Origin: Syntrophorhabdaceae bacterium
GTDB taxonomy: Bacteria > Desulfobacterota > Syntrophorhabdia > Syntrophorhabdales > Syntrophorhabdaceae
Assembly: GCA_026416315.1 (NCBI GenBank)
Contig: JAOAFK010000057.1
Location: forward strand, 1 to 6,532
Length of the DNA: 6,532 nucleotides
Direction: 5' to 3'
Position numbers and translations under genes: made by a program. Positions within the stretch are counted from its first letter, which is position 1. Every line of letters begins with the position of its first letter. The notes under the pieces are model-generated. The model was not told the origin of the DNA. It saw only the letters and a list, made by a program, of their open reading frames with translations, and searched no databases. Shown piece after piece: positions 1 through 5,867 of this stretch.

Positions 1-140
1 GATAAAAGCTCACCAATGACCATTTTTGCCCGACCTATCTCAACAGATATCTCAACAGGTATATCGAGAAGGCTATCAAAATTTAGCTCTGTCTTTTTTG
101 TGGTGTCTGCCTGTTGATTTTCTCCTGTAAAGTTAACCAT
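1..140 (-). CDS. fliN: Flagellar motor switch protein FliN, N-terminal part (cut by the window's left edge)
   Basis: FliN is the lower C-ring subunit of the flagellar switch; it forms rings with FliM and helps dock export substrates at the cytoplasmic base. Only the first 46 codons are visible. After a short polar N-terminus of about 23 residues, the segment DSLLDIPVEISVEIGRAKMV (residues 22-41) is the opening of a SpoA (FliN/FliM C-terminal) domain. The very short lead-in argues against the longer FliY type, which carries a CheC-like domain before SpoA. The ATG is preceded by a clean AGGAGG (positions 150-145, four-base spacer), which fixes the start. It lies 16 bp after the fliM stop, so it is almost certainly cotranscribed with fliL-fliM. 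The C-terminal half is outside the window, so completeness cannot be judged. Confidence 0.95.
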   Translation of the reverse strand, partial: MVNFTGENQQADTTKKTELNFDSLLDIPVEISVEIGRAKMVIGELL

Positions 141-156
141 ATTGCCTCCTTAAAAC

Positions 157-1146
157 TTAAATAATTGGGCCTTCAATCTGAACAGCCTTGTTTCCCTTCA
201 GTATGCCTAACTTCCCTTTGAATTTCCGTTTATCACCTATTAAAATCTCAACAGATTCATTCACATATTTATCCATGATAATTACACTGCCCTCTTTTAT
301 ATTCATAAAATCTTTAAGGGACATCTTTTTTGTGCCAAGCAAGGCCTTTATCTCCACAGGAACGTTTGAAAGATTTTCTTTTACCTTTTCTACCCATCTC
401 TGCCTCATCTCCATATCTTCTCTTGAAGGGGTTGAAATAAGAAACTCTTTTATGGTTTCAAGTATTGCATATGGAATACAAACCTTCATCCAACCCCCCA
501 CATTACCCAGTTCAATCGTAAACTGTGATACAGTTACGGTTTCCTCTTGAGAAATAAGGGTTACATAATTAGGGTTCATCTCAGACCTTGAATATCTGCA
601 TTTTATAGGAAAGACTGGTGCCCATGCTTTTTCCATTTCAGAAGACACTATATCCACAAGCCTTTTTATTATATAAAGTTCTATCTTTGTAAAATCCCTG
701 CCTTCAATTCTTGTTACAGATGGATTGGGATTACCGAAGAGGGTTTCAAGGACATAAAATATTACCTTTGTATCAAATATAATGATAAAAAAACCATTCA
801 GATTTTCCGTTGTCACGATATTCATATTAGTGGGAAGGGGAAGGGATTTTATAAATTCCCTATATTCAATGTTTTGGATAGGGGTGTGCTCAATCTCTAC
901 ATCCTTTTCTAAAAATAATGAAAGGGAAGACTGTAAAGACTTGGAAAACCTTTCATATATAAATTGTAATGTAGGTAGATTTTCTTTTTTTGTTCTTGTC
1001 CAACGTAAGATGTCAAACTCTTTAACATCTTTTTGCTCTACTTTTTCTTTTGACTCTGCTTCTTTTATCTGCTCTGGCTCTATGGAACCGTCTGAAAGCC
1101 CACTTAAAAGTGCATCTATTTCTTCCTGGGTTAATATCTGTTCCAT
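157..1146 (-). CDS. fliM: Flagellar motor switch protein FliM
   Basis: FliM is the middle C-ring protein (329 aa, a normal family length). It links FliG to FliN and receives the chemotaxis signal. The N-terminus carries the CheY-P-binding peptide (residues 4-14, with EIDALL), followed by a charged linker (about 22-42). A middle CheC-like domain spans roughly 45-235, and a C-terminal SpoA domain about 252-329 (VPVEIKALLG at 262-271, resembling the IPVEI opening of FliN). The GGxG loop that normally contacts FliG after the LFG motif reads FGNPNPS (137-143), so the second and third conserved glycines are absent. The start is an ATG; its probable Shine-Dalgarno AAGGT (1157-1153) overlaps the fliL stop TAA (1158-1156), with only 9 bp between the genes, suggesting translational coupling. 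No frameshift or truncation is seen. Confidence 0.97.
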   Translation of the reverse strand: MEQILTQEEIDALLSGLSDGSIEPEQIKEAESKEKVEQKDVKEFDILRWTRTKKENLPTLQFIYERFSKSLQSSLSLFLEKDVEIEHTPIQNIEYREFIKSLPLPTNMNIVTTENLNGFFIIIFDTKVIFYVLETLFGNPNPSVTRIEGRDFTKIELYIIKRLVDIVSSEMEKAWAPVFPIKCRYSRSEMNPNYVTLISQEETVTVSQFTIELGNVGGWMKVCIPYAILETIKEFLISTPSREDMEMRQRWVEKVKENLSNVPVEIKALLGTKKMSLKDFMNIKEGSVIIMDKYVNESVEILIGDKRKFKGKLGILKGNKAVQIEGPII

Positions 1147-1155
1147 AATTTTACC

Positions 1156-1671
1156 TTACTGTATCATGATATCTGTTATATAAATGGCTGCTATATCGTT
1201 TTCCTTCTTAAAAAATCCCTTTAGAGAACTGTATATCTCCTTTCTTATCTCGTCACGACTTCCTACATCCATCAAAACCTCAAGTTTCTTTGAACCTAAA
1301 ATTGTCAGTATTTTATCTCTTAATGCTGGAGTGATTTTTTGTGCTTCTTCCATGGCCTTTTTGTCCTTGAACTGGATACCAATGGAAATCTTCGCATATC
1401 TTCCTGGTGCATTTGATATGTTAAATAAAAATGGCTCCATAGACATTATAGGCCCAGTGGGTAATTCTGCCTTTTTTTTCATCTTTTTCTCTTCTTCTGG
1501 TGTCTCTGTTCCTAAAAATTTCTCCATTAATACGTTACCGTACAAAAAGTATGTTCCAGCTATTCCTAAACAAATTACACAGAAGGCAATTATAAAAATA
1601 ATTTTAAATTTACCCTTCTTCTTTTTTGGCTCCTCATTCTCATTTTTTTGCTCAACTTCTTTTTCAGGCAT
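1156..1671 (-). CDS. fliL: Flagellar basal body-associated protein FliL
   Basis: FliL is a single-pass inner-membrane protein that surrounds or stabilises the MotA/MotB stator near the basal body. This 171-aa protein has the expected build: a short, highly charged cytoplasmic N-terminus (1-21, rich in Glu and Lys), one membrane helix (about 22-45), a Lys/Glu-rich linker (about 55-70), then the periplasmic FliL domain (about 75-171). The domain begins with MEPFLFNIS and ends with YITDIMIQ, similar to the usual end of the family. The ATG has a strong GAGGAGGT Shine-Dalgarno. It is the first gene after a 263-bp gap carrying a sigma-54-type promoter, so it probably starts the fliLMN transcript. 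Family assignment rests on domain layout, sequence and the following fliM. Confidence 0.95.
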   Translation of the reverse strand: MPEKEVEQKNENEEPKKKKGKFKIIFIIAFCVICLGIAGTYFLYGNVLMEKFLGTETPEEEKKMKKKAELPTGPIMSMEPFLFNISNAPGRYAKISIGIQFKDKKAMEEAQKITPALRDKILTILGSKKLEVLMDVGSRDEIRKEIYSSLKGFFKKENDIAAIYITDIMIQ

Positions 1672-1679
1672 CTTCTATA

Positions 1680-1691
1680 CCTCCTCGGAGG
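1680..1691 (-). promoter_or_regulatory. fliL ribosome-binding site inside a small inverted repeat
   Basis: On the minus strand this reads CCTCCGAGGAGG: the Shine-Dalgarno GGAGG (1684-1680) is preceded by its exact complement CCTCC (1691-1687). The GGAGG is eight bases from the fliL ATG. A CCUC/GAGG stem with a four-base loop could form in RNA that extends upstream. A transcript from the sigma-54 promoter, expected to start near 1688-1685, would lack most of the upstream arm. The site is certain as an RBS; the hairpin role is inference. Confidence 0.7.
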
Positions 1692-1698
1692 ATGTATT

Positions 1699-1714
1699 AG
1701 CAATATATATGCCA
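1699..1714 (-). promoter_or_regulatory. Sigma-54 (RpoN) -24/-12 promoter for fliLMN
   Basis: The minus strand reads TGGCATATATATTGCT. This matches the RpoN consensus TGGCACRNNRNTTGCW at all but two specified positions, including the essential GG and GC spaced by exactly 10 bases. Counting the C of GC (position 1700) as -12 puts transcription start near 1688, about 17 bases before the fliL ATG and just ahead of its Shine-Dalgarno. RpoN control of middle flagellar genes is well established in several bacterial groups; a bound enhancer activator (FlrC/FleR/FlgR type) would be required. Motif and position are read directly; activity is inferred. Confidence 0.82.
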
Positions 1715-1841
1715 ATTATGTATTTGAAAAAATTTACTAATGATTTCAAAGTGTTGGACTTACAAAACCTATCACATAGTGCAAATGATAAAGATAGGGC
1801 GGATTAAAACCAAGAAAAATCTGTTAAAAGTAAAACAAAAG

Positions 1842-1857
1842 TGTCATATATTTGACA
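1842..1857. promoter_or_regulatory. TGTCA-N6-TGACA palindrome, possible activator site
   Basis: A perfect 5-bp inverted repeat with a 6-bp AT spacer lies about 160 bp upstream of the predicted sigma-54 start for fliL. That distance is typical for binding sites of enhancer-type activators of RpoN. No similar element was found before fliK, and short palindromes in AT-rich DNA arise by chance, so this is only a candidate. Confidence 0.3.
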
Positions 1858-1918
1858 TTAACACTAAGGGTGGCATTGCCACCCTTAGCTTTAACAAAAT
1901 TAGGCTTTATAGTGTTAA
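1858..1918 (-). terminator. Hairpin after flgE, probable terminator or mRNA 3'-end structure
   Basis: An 11-bp perfect stem (arms CTAAGGGTGGC, 1864-1874, and GCCACCCTTAG, 1878-1888) closes a three-base loop, 46 bases after the flgE stop. A second inverted repeat surrounds it: TTAACACTA (1858-1866) and TAGTGTTAA (1910-1918), which overlaps the inner stem by three bases. In the minus direction the stem is followed by TGTTAATG rather than a solid T-run, with T-rich DNA (CTTTTGTTTTAC) beginning about 20 bases on. It may therefore be a weak intrinsic terminator or a stabilising 3' structure. The plus direction has no gene to terminate. Confidence 0.6.
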
Positions 1919-1934
1919 AAACCTATAACATGTG

Positions 1935-3512
1935 TTATCTCTTTAAATTCATAAGTTCCTGGAGAATCTCGTCCGTTGAAGTTATAACCCTTGCATTTGC
2001 CTGAAAACCTCTCTGGGCGATGATCATTTTTACAAATTCTGTTGCAAGATCAACGTTTGATTGTTCAAGAGAGTTGGGATTTATCTTTCCAAGACCACCA
2101 GAACCTGGGGCATTTGTATAGGCAGGACCTGAATCTATTGTCTCACGGAATAGATTTCCTCCTTCTCTATGTAACCCCTGAGGATTATTGAAATTGGCAA
2201 GGGTTATCTGATACAGATCTATAATCTGTCCGTTCGAATAGTGACCTGATATTACGCCTTCTTGACTCACTGTTACATTTTGAAGAACTCCTGGTGGATA
2301 TCCATCCTGAGTCTGAAAATTTGTGGTGGACGCTATAGGGTACTGTGTAGATGCACCTCCACCTGAATCCTTACCGAATACAAGGTCAATCTTCTGACCT
2401 GGTTCTGCACCCTGAGAGAAATCAAAACTCACAGTTACGGGATCACCTCCGCTCATGAGTGTCCCTTTATTATTGAATACAAGGGTACCCCATTTAACAA
2501 GGGTATCTTTTCCTGTTGCAGCATCCGCTGCCTCGAGCACAGCATGCCAGTGCCAGGTATTATTTCCGGTGTCCGGGTCTTCATATGCCTTACGAAAATA
2601 AATATTTACAACATGTGCCTGTCCTAAAGAATCATAAACAGTGATGGAAGATGAATAATTCGATGTGGTGGTGGGATTCGATGTGGCTGTTTCATATTTG
2701 TATTTAAAACCTGTTACCTCCAATTTCTGGGTTCCATCAATCAATGCAGATGCAGTGGTTATATCCAGTCCTGTGCCCTTCCAGTCCGTATATGTTGTTG
2801 AGGCTTTTATTGTGTCTGACCAAGTTTTTTCAACCCCTGTTAATTCTCCATCAGGGCCTTTTTCTTTAAATGTCACTGTTAGAGTGGTTCCCTTTACCTC
2901 TGCTGTGTATTCTCCTGTCCTTATATACTTACCAGAAGATGCACTGACAGATGAAATTGAACCTGTGGTATCCAAACTTCCTATATTACCCTTCCATTCA
3001 GAATTTGACTGGAGGTTCACTGCCATACCTATCTTCTGTGTCGCCCTTGGCTCGCTCGGTTCAGGAGAAATAACAATATTTTTACTTACCCCAATGGGTG
3101 TCTTTGTAGTTCTATCAATCTCTCTACCCTGAAGGATGTAACCGCTCGGATTAACCATATTACCCTCTTTATCAAACCTGAACTGACCTGCCCTTGTATA
3201 ATATTTTGTATCATCATCCGGTGACTTTAGTATGAAATATCCGCTTCCACCTATGGCCAGATCTGTTGCCTCACTTGTACTCTCAAAAGAGCCCTGGGAA
3301 AAGAGTGTATCCACAGAACTCAATGTGGTGCCCCTTCCCACCTGGCTTGTACCTGATGCACCTGTTATGGATTGATAAAGGACATCTTGAAATGTAGCCC
3401 TACTTGCCTTGTAACCCACAGTATTTACATTTGCAATGTTGTTACCCACCACATTTATAGACTGGCTATTTGTCATAAGACCGCTTATGCCTGAAAAGAA
3501 TGAACTTAACAT
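1935..3512 (-). CDS. flgE: Flagellar hook protein FlgE
   Basis: FlgE is the structural subunit of the hook, the flexible joint exported through the flagellar type III system and polymerised under the FlgD cap. The 525-aa product is longer than the Salmonella-type hook protein (about 400 aa), the extra length lying in the variable surface domains (about 150-440). The N-terminal rod/hook signature is clear (SINVVGNNIANVNTVGYKAS, 18-37), and a conserved core follows (about 80-130, with GGSGYFIL). The C-terminus has the classic axial-protein helix (485-525, from SNVDLATEFVKMIIAQRGFQ). No cysteine is present. The start ATG follows AGGAGGT (3524-3518). The gene has higher GC than its neighbours (36 of 60 bases at 2521-2580), plausibly reflecting codon selection in an abundant protein. 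It is the last gene before the hairpin and 263-bp gap. Confidence 0.97.
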   Translation of the reverse strand: MLSSFFSGISGLMTNSQSINVVGNNIANVNTVGYKASRATFQDVLYQSITGASGTSQVGRGTTLSSVDTLFSQGSFESTSEATDLAIGGSGYFILKSPDDDTKYYTRAGQFRFDKEGNMVNPSGYILQGREIDRTTKTPIGVSKNIVISPEPSEPRATQKIGMAVNLQSNSEWKGNIGSLDTTGSISSVSASSGKYIRTGEYTAEVKGTTLTVTFKEKGPDGELTGVEKTWSDTIKASTTYTDWKGTGLDITTASALIDGTQKLEVTGFKYKYETATSNPTTTSNYSSSITVYDSLGQAHVVNIYFRKAYEDPDTGNNTWHWHAVLEAADAATGKDTLVKWGTLVFNNKGTLMSGGDPVTVSFDFSQGAEPGQKIDLVFGKDSGGGASTQYPIASTTNFQTQDGYPPGVLQNVTVSQEGVISGHYSNGQIIDLYQITLANFNNPQGLHREGGNLFRETIDSGPAYTNAPGSGGLGKINPNSLEQSNVDLATEFVKMIIAQRGFQANARVITSTDEILQELMNLKR

Positions 3513-3530
3513 ATGTTACCTCCTAAAACT

Positions 3531-3550
3531 CATTTTATCTCATTTTATCT
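3531..3550. repeat. 10-bp tandem duplication across the flgD stop
   Basis: Two exact, adjacent copies of CATTTTATCT (plus strand) span the flgD stop codon TGA (3542-3540). With one copy removed the stop would still be formed, so the duplication only lengthens the flgD-flgE gap to 27 bp. It looks like replication slippage. Confidence 0.85.
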
Positions 3551-4139
3551 CTTTTATTTTTTCTAAATTGTATAAGTCACCATTCACCGCAATAAGAACA
3601 GGTTTTTCCTGTTCAATATTTACCCCTGCAATGACTCTATAGAGAACCAGCTTGCACGCCACAGTCTCGTTACCCTTTTTTGCTGAAACGGAAATCTTTA
3701 TATTTTCTTCACTATCATGGGTATATACAAGAGGCTCCCCTTTTTTAAACTTTACTGTCTCAATAGCACCGGTATTTACATTCGTTTTTGTTAGTATTAT
3801 TTCATCGAAATCACCATTTGGTTTTAGATAGACCTCATCACCTTTTGACATAACCGTATCTTCCACATGCATCTTTTTACCAATCGCTGAAATCCACTGG
3901 GATATGTTCGTCTGTTCCATGGATTTTTTCATATTTTCCAGTGAGTTTGTTATGTTCTGCAACTGTTCAACCTGTGTCATCTGGGAAAGTTGAGTAAGAA
4001 ACTCCTCTGGCTTTTGAGGGTCAAGGGGATTTTGATATTTAAGCTGTGTGACAAGTATCTTTAAGAAATCGTCCTTGCTCACAACTTTTTGATTACTATT
4101 TTTAACTACCGTATTGTATGTAACAGGGGTTACCTCCAT
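3540..4139 (-). CDS. flgD: Flagellar hook-capping (hook assembly scaffold) protein FlgD
   Basis: FlgD forms the transient cap at the tip of the growing hook and is needed for FlgE polymerisation. The 199-aa product has the conserved N-terminal scaffold segment (about 22-68), including LVTQLKYQNPLDPQKPEEFL (29-48) and QLSQMTQVEQLQNI (50-63). A C-terminal region of about 85-199 is likely beta-rich, of the FlgD Ig/tudor-like type, ending in a Lys/Ile-rich tail. The ATG has AGGAGG (4150-4145, five-base spacer) that overlaps the fliK stop TAG, leaving 9 bp between the genes; coupling with fliK is likely. flgE follows directly, without the small flagellar operon protein (TIGR02530 type) often found between them. 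Length and order are otherwise typical. Confidence 0.95.
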   Translation of the reverse strand: MEVTPVTYNTVVKNSNQKVVSKDDFLKILVTQLKYQNPLDPQKPEEFLTQLSQMTQVEQLQNITNSLENMKKSMEQTNISQWISAIGKKMHVEDTVMSKGDEVYLKPNGDFDEIILTKTNVNTGAIETVKFKKGEPLVYTHDSEENIKISVSAKKGNETVACKLVLYRVIAGVNIEQEKPVLIAVNGDLYNLEKIKEIK

Positions 4140-4148
4140 CTTTTCCTC

Positions 4149-5720
4149 CTAAACCTTTTGTGTCATTAAAACTTCATAAAATTCATCTTTATTGTTTCTT
4201 TTTCTATATTGCCGTCTTCCATCTTCACTATATTGCCCTTTTTCCTTACCGTTTTTTCCATCGGGATAAATAGATATGCTTGTTGTGATATTTTTATCTT
4301 CAAGTCCTTTTATTATTGCCTCTTTCTGGGCATTGAGCAAGTTAACCACTTCAAGGCTTGTGGTTTTTACATTTACAGATATGGAAGCCCCTTCTCTCTT
4401 TAAGGCAATATGGATTATATCCTTTTCGTCAATTTTAAACTTTATTATCATATCAGCTATTTTCTTATCTTGAAGAAAATGTTCTGTAATTTTTTCAATC
4501 TTCTCGACCAACACTAAATCTGGTCTCATAGATATTTCATTTTGTTTTGCATGAGGGGCTTTATAGATATTTCCATCTTGAACGTTCAACATCTCGGTAG
4601 TAAACCTCACCTGTTCAAAGTCCTTTTTATCCATATCTTCATTTAGTTTATCTGTTTCAGTGGTTTTGATAATAACCTCATAAATAATATTTTTGGTCTC
4701 TGATTTATGTTCTACGGCAAAATTTTTTACAGATATCTTTACCCCTTTTTCTTCAGGCATCAGAAAGGTTTTCATTTCAACAGGTTTTATGTCATATTCT
4801 TTTTCATTATAAATCATGCCTTTATTTGTGGATAAATCCTCTGATATGTGATCCGTTAAAATCTTTGTAAATGTATTATCTTCAACTGTTTCTTCATATT
4901 TATCTGTGATGTCTATTTTATTATGAAACAAAACATATTCAATGTTATGTGGTTTTTCCATATTTTCTTCTTTACCTTCATTGTGTAAATTCATGGGATT
5001 TAAGATACCCATAATAGAAGTAGGTATTGAAAAATTTACCTCTACTGTTTTATTTTTTATATCTTTATCTGATTGTGCTTCTGTGGGGTTTTTTTGATCT
5101 ACTGTGAGGTTTAATTGGCTATTAAACAAAACATATTCAATGTTATGGGGGGTTTCCATATTTTCTTCTTTACCTTCGTTGTCTAAATTCATGGGATTAG
5201 AAATAACCGGTATTGAGGAAGGTGCTGATAAATTTATTTTTAATATTTCATTTTCTACATCTTTATCTGACAGTGTTTCTGTGGGGTTTTTTTGGTCTCC
5301 ACATGTTTCTTGTTTCTCTTGTATGTTGTTTAATATCATTTTTGCAATTTTTAGTAAAAATACAGTTATCTTTTTTACTAAAATTACATTTTTCTCTGAT
5401 AAATCGACCTCACCAGATTGCATAATTCTATATAATCCATCTAATGGCTTTAGGTTATTTGGATTATTAAACAATACATGGGAAAGAAGTTGTAAGAATA
5501 ATTCTGAAAACATTTCAGTGTTTTTACTTGGTGTCTCAAGGCCTTCAAAAAGGGTATTATTGACTCCTTCTTGCTTCGATTTTTCATATTTGAGAACAAC
5601 ATCTTTTAGAAATTCCTGGAAACTCAAATTTTTGTCAGTTGGTTGAAGGGAAAGATTATCAAAAGATGTTGCCTGTCCGATATCTTTATTAAATATATTC
5701 ATCAGCGATATAGCGTCCAT
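4149..5720 (-). CDS. fliK: Flagellar hook-length control protein FliK
   Basis: FliK is the secreted molecular ruler that measures the hook and, via its C-terminal domain, switches FlhB export specificity from hook to filament proteins. The 523-aa sequence is mostly low-complexity and poorly conserved, as usual for the family. The C-terminal Flg_hook domain is recognisable at about 400-490 (IIHIALKREGASISVNV at 435-451, then SLEVVNLLNAQKEAIIKGLE), followed by a basic tail (about 490-511). Residues 142-207 and 208-273 are a tandem repeat (42 of 66 identical). Unlike the other genes here, no Shine-Dalgarno precedes the ATG, and the candidate sigma-54 promoter would start the mRNA only about two bases upstream; Met7 (codon at 5702-5700) is an alternative start but also lacks an RBS. 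The gene is AT-rich (17 of 60 GC at 4801-4860). Identity rests on the C-terminal domain and on position before flgD. Confidence 0.93.
   Translation of the reverse strand: MDAISLMNIFNKDIGQATSFDNLSLQPTDKNLSFQEFLKDVVLKYEKSKQEGVNNTLFEGLETPSKNTEMFSELFLQLLSHVLFNNPNNLKPLDGLYRIMQSGEVDLSEKNVILVKKITVFLLKIAKMILNNIQEKQETCGDQKNPTETLSDKDVENEILKINLSAPSSIPVISNPMNLDNEGKEENMETPHNIEYVLFNSQLNLTVDQKNPTEAQSDKDIKNKTVEVNFSIPTSIMGILNPMNLHNEGKEENMEKPHNIEYVLFHNKIDITDKYEETVEDNTFTKILTDHISEDLSTNKGMIYNEKEYDIKPVEMKTFLMPEEKGVKISVKNFAVEHKSETKNIIYEVIIKTTETDKLNEDMDKKDFEQVRFTTEMLNVQDGNIYKAPHAKQNEISMRPDLVLVEKIEKITEHFLQDKKIADMIIKFKIDEKDIIHIALKREGASISVNVKTTSLEVVNLLNAQKEAIIKGLEDKNITTSISIYPDGKNGKEKGQYSEDGRRQYRKRNNKDEFYEVLMTQKV
4902..5297 (-). 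repeat. Tandem 198-bp repeat inside fliK (two 66-codon units)
   Basis: Unit 1 occupies 5297-5100 (residues 142-207) and unit 2 occupies 5099-4902 (residues 208-273), abutting and in frame. Both begin DQKNPTE and share a near-identical block, NPMNL-x-NEGKEENME-x-PHNIEYVLF. In DNA, 4926-5000 and 5124-5198 match at about 70 of 75 bases, while the other parts have diverged more. No third copy is seen. Confidence 0.95.
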
Positions 5721-5732
5721 GCTCGTATTATT

Positions 5733-5748
5733 AACAACTTTTGTGCCA
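5733..5748 (-). promoter_or_regulatory. Candidate sigma-54 promoter for fliK-flgD-flgE
   Basis: The minus strand reads TGGCACAAAAGTTGTT. It has a perfect TGGCAC -24 element and correct spacing and matches the RpoN consensus except that the -12 GC is GT. The changed C is normally well conserved, so strength is uncertain. The predicted start is near 5722, two bases before the annotated fliK ATG. It lies after a hairpin that follows fliJ, which supports a new transcript here. Confidence 0.55.
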
Positions 5749-5815
5749 AATAGAATAAATCAATAATTTCATATAGTTAAATTTCAAAACAGGATGTTAT
5801 AAGATAAAAATACAG

Positions 5816-5846
5816 GGAATTTATTTCCTCATGGGAAAAAAATTCC
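5816..5846 (-). terminator. AT-rich hairpin after fliJ, possible terminator
   Basis: The arms 5816-5828 (GGAATTTATTTCC) and 5834-5846 (GGAAAAAAATTCC) pair at 12 of 13 positions around a five-base loop. In the minus direction the stem is followed by CTGTATTTTTATC, giving a modest U-run after a short gap. It begins 21 bases after the fliJ stop. The low GC content of the stem makes a strong terminator doubtful; partial read-through into fliK is likely. The plus direction has no T-run. Confidence 0.5.
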
Positions 5847-5867
5847 TAAAAGAATTTATCTAAAGAT

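Noticed and set aside
1184..1807. Long plus-strand open frame of 207 codons
   Set aside because: It lies antisense to the well-supported fliL and runs into AT-rich intergenic DNA; its translation is Phe/Ser-rich with no recognisable domain, as expected for the reverse of a Lys/Glu-rich gene.
1796..1816. Second sigma-54-like element, GG then GC on the minus strand
   Set aside because: The spacing between GG and GC is nine bases, not ten, and the flanking bases do not match the consensus; the element at 1714-1699 is much better.
1852..1880. Plus-strand TTGACA resembling a sigma-70 -35 box
   Set aside because: No -10 box at the right spacing (the expected place is inside the hairpin arm), and no plus-strand gene follows.
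1740..1928. Plus-strand 62-codon frame in the flgE-fliL gap
   Set aside because: It crosses the hairpin and the palindrome, has no recognisable family and no good RBS. The minus strand of the gap also has no FlbD-like frame; stops are frequent.
1924..1937. Imperfect palindrome ATAAC-N4-GTTAT at the flgE stop
   Set aside because: The short AT-rich arms overlap a stop codon and can be explained by composition; no role can be supported.
5104..5646. Plus-strand open frame of 180 codons
   Set aside because: It is antisense to fliK and its composition (Phe, Leu, Ser) mirrors the Lys/Glu/Asn codons of fliK. No RBS or family resemblance was seen.
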